Assembly (NCBI GenBank): GCA_019739295.1
Contig: JAHHDV010000028.1
Location: 1 to 35,758, forward strand
DNA: 35,758 nucleotides
Origin: Taibaiella sp.
GTDB lineage: Bacteria; Bacteroidota; Bacteroidia; Chitinophagales; Chitinophagaceae
Direction: 5' to 3'
Shown: piece after piece, positions 33,598 to 35,758 of the stretch
Layout of the letters: every line of letters starts with the position of its first letter
Numbering within the stretch: position 1 is the first letter of the stretch
Made by a program: the position numbers and the translations under genes
The notes under the pieces: model-generated
Told to the model about the DNA's origin: nothing
Database searches by the model: none
The model's input: the letters and a program-made list of their open reading frames with translations, nothing else

Positions 33598-35758
33598 TTA
33601 AAATAAATTGGGTGACAGCCACCTTCTTGCTTTATCTATGGATATGCCTTTCCGGTCAGCATAATCTTCAAGCTGGTCTTCCAGGATCTTCCCCAATCCG
33701 AAATACTTGGATTCCGGATGTGCGAAATAATACCCGGATACACTGCTGGCCGGCTGCATCGCTAATGATTCCGTCAGTGCGATACCTGTATTTTTTTCTA
33801 CATCCAGGATCCTCCAGATGGTTTTCTTTTTCCAGGTGATCCGGGCAGGCGGGATAGCCGGGGGCCGGGCGGATACCGCTGTATTTTTCCGCTATCAGCT
33901 CTTCATTGCTCCATGTTTTCATCCTGTTGGTAGCCCCAGTATTTTGTTCTTATCAGGTAATGCAAATATTCCGCAGATGCCCTCGGCCAGCCTGTCTGCC
34001 AGTGCTTTGAACATAATGATGCTATAATCATCATGCTCTTCTTCATACGGCTTCAGGATGTCTTCCAGGCCGAAAACCGGCACTAACGGCAAAACAACCT
34101 ACATAATCCTGGATTTCCCCCTGAGGTGCAATATAATCCGACAGGCAGAAATTGGGCTGTCCCGCGGTCTTCACGGATTGCTGCCTGAGGCAAATGAACC
34201 GCTCTCCTGAATCCCGGATAACGATTTCATCGCGCTCCGTACTGTAAGCGGGGAAAATACCAAATACGGCTTTTGCCTGCAAAGATGAATGCTTCACGAT
34301 ATCTGACAAGTGCTTCCGGGCGTCATTATAGACATCCTGTGCCTGCTTGCCCACTACCTGATCGCTAAGGATACCCGGGAACCTGCCATGAAGATCCCAG
34401 GATTGAAAAAAAGGGGGGTCCAGTCGATATAATCCTTGACTTTATCCAGGTCAAGATCCAAAACAGTAATACCCGGATGCAAGGGAGCAGTCACTGTCTC
34501 CCTATTGAAATCCCAGCTGCCACTTGTGGGCCCTGGCATCAGCTATGCTGCGCATTTCTTTCCTGTTCTGATGATTGGCATAATGGATGCGGACACGCTC
34601 ATGCTCCTCATGCAGCTGGCGGATAAAGGTTACTCTCTCTTCTTCATTCTCGGTAGTGATCTTAGAGATGACAGGAACCGCGCGGGAAGCATCATTGATA
34701 TGTGTCAACCAACCCGGAAATAGTTTCGTAGCTATCTTGACAGCTGTATGTACTTTGGAAGTAGTCGCACCGCCGATCAGCAGTGGAATCCTCAGCTCCC
34801 TGCTTTCCATTTCTTTTGGCTACAGAGATCATTTCCTCGAGCGAAGGGGTGATCAGCCCGCTCAGGCCAATGGCAATCTACCTGCTCCTCTATGGCTTTG
34901 GAAATAATCTGCTCCTGGGGTACCATCACCCCCAGGTCAATGATCTCATAACCGTTACAGGCCAATACTACGCTTACGATATTTTTTCCCGATATCATGG
35001 ACATCTCCTTTCACCGTTGCCAGCAGGATCTTTTTTTCTCGAACGGACAGACTGGTTGTTTTGCTTTTCCTCCAGGGATATAAGGCTCCAGGATGGCAAC
35101 GGACTTCTTCATGACACGGGCGCTTTTCACTACTTGCGGCAGGAACATCTTTCCACTTCCGAACAGGTCGCCCACTATGCTCATCCCCGCCATCAGCGGT
35201 CCTTCGATAACTTCTATGGGCCTGCCGTATTTTTGCCGGGCTTCCTCCGTGTCCTTCATCGATATGGTCCATGATCCCTTTCACCAAAGCATGGGATAAA
35301 CGCTCTTCCACTGTACCACTCCTCCATGCTTCGTCCTGCTTTTCCCTGACTTTGCCGGTGCTTTTATTCTTTTCAGAATATTCCAGCAAGCGTTCTGTAG
35401 CGTCTGCTCTCCTGTCAAAGAGTACATCTTCCACCAGTTTCCAGCAATTCCTTGTCTACCTCATCATACACTTCAAGCTGCGAGGGATTCACGATACCCA
35501 TATCCATACCACGCTGGATGGCGTGATACAAAAATGCACTATGGATCGCTTCTCTTACCTTATCGTTTTCCCCGGAAAGAAAATGACACATTCGAGAACC
35601 CCTCCGCTCACCAGAGCTCCTGGAAGATTATGTTTGATCCATTGCGTAGCTTCAAAGAAGTCCAGCGCATTCCTCCTGTGCTCCTCCATGCCGGTCGCAA
35701 CCGGGAATATATTCGGATCGAAGATGATATCCTGGGCAGGGAACCGCACTATTTCCAC
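33598..35758 (-). CDS. metH: Cobalamin-dependent methionine synthase, C-terminal ~720 residues (many frameshifts, cut by window edge)
   Basis: MetH transfers the methyl group of methyl-THF to homocysteine through cobalamin. From the window's right edge the pieces are as follows. The end of the pterin domain ([34 protein letters not shown]) leads to the B12 cap ([40 protein letters not shown]). The B12-binding domain has [12 protein letters not shown] (DxHxxG, ~34995-35035), then [20 protein letters not shown] and [20 protein letters not shown]. The AdoMet reactivation domain has [32 protein letters not shown] and the terminal [16 protein letters not shown], stopping at a TAA at 33598-33600. 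The frame changes roughly every 100-300 bases, the worst stretch of the window. The start and the homocysteine domain lie outside. Confidence 0.92.

Noticed and set aside
1..35758. CRISPR arrays, tRNA or rRNA genes, insertion sequences, prophage or integron parts
   Set aside because: No regularly spaced direct repeats, tRNA T-loop/acceptor patterns, transposase motifs or terminal inverted repeats were seen on either strand by eye.

Overview
The window looks like chromosomal DNA of a free-living member of the Bacteroidota, probably from the Saprospirales/Chitinophagales side, although the exact family cannot be settled by eye. The evidence is a secreted protease with a C-terminal type IX secretion sorting domain, an outer-membrane receptor of the Bacteroidota type with a carboxypeptidase-regulatory domain, promoters of the form TTG-N19 to N21-TAnnTTTG, start codons mostly without a Shine-Dalgarno sequence, and Bacteroidota-style gene families (PafA-like phosphatase, DUF3109, AcpH, TerB-like). 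I see no rRNA, tRNA, CRISPR array, insertion sequence or phage gene.

Layout. 1-5150 (plus): end of thrS, a GT39 membrane glycosyltransferase, purD, a cysteine-cluster DUF3109 protein and a GT2 polyprenyl-phosphate glycosyltransferase that overlaps it. 5160-9005 (minus): a short orphan coding fragment, pcm, a T9SS-exported M12B (reprolysin-like) metalloprotease and, just upstream in the same unit, a lipoprotein that resembles the protease's own prodomain. 9179-13412 (minus): a tight operon of low-molecular-weight tyrosine phosphatase, hisS, PafA-like phosphatase and pdxJ. Divergent from it (13557-16791, plus): a CapD/WbpM-type sugar dehydratase and a glycosyltransferase, so a surface-polysaccharide locus begins beside the phosphatase. 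17043-21430: a saccharopine dehydrogenase-like enzyme, rpoN (minus), an alanine dehydrogenase-like enzyme (plus, divergent from rpoN) and a TerB-like protein. 21441-24122: hpt (minus), then rplM-rpsI-rpsB behind a clear promoter and closed by a strong terminator. 24268-30608: a lipoprotein serine hydrolase, acpH, a large outer-membrane receptor, a small envelope-protein fragment and a secreted propeller-like protein. 30838-35758 (minus): hutU and metH-metF.

Sequence quality is itself a main result. Genes from 1 to 13412 are open, whereas nearly every gene from 14.9 kb onward is broken by frameshifts, including the essential rpsB and the conserved rpoN. In the cases I worked out base by base, the break is a single extra base, often in a homopolymer, and whole-gene lengths fit that count. 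The broken genes are therefore best read as intact genes in uncorrected sequence, and I annotate them at full extent.

The most interesting biology is the protease/prodomain-like lipoprotein pair, which suggests a dedicated periplasmic inhibitor or chaperone for a secreted zinc protease. Second is a set of readable Bacteroidota promoters. Several place the -7 element only 4-7 bases before the start codon (probable leaderless mRNAs), and a recurring TAACTTCG variant of the -7 box occurs before three unrelated genes.
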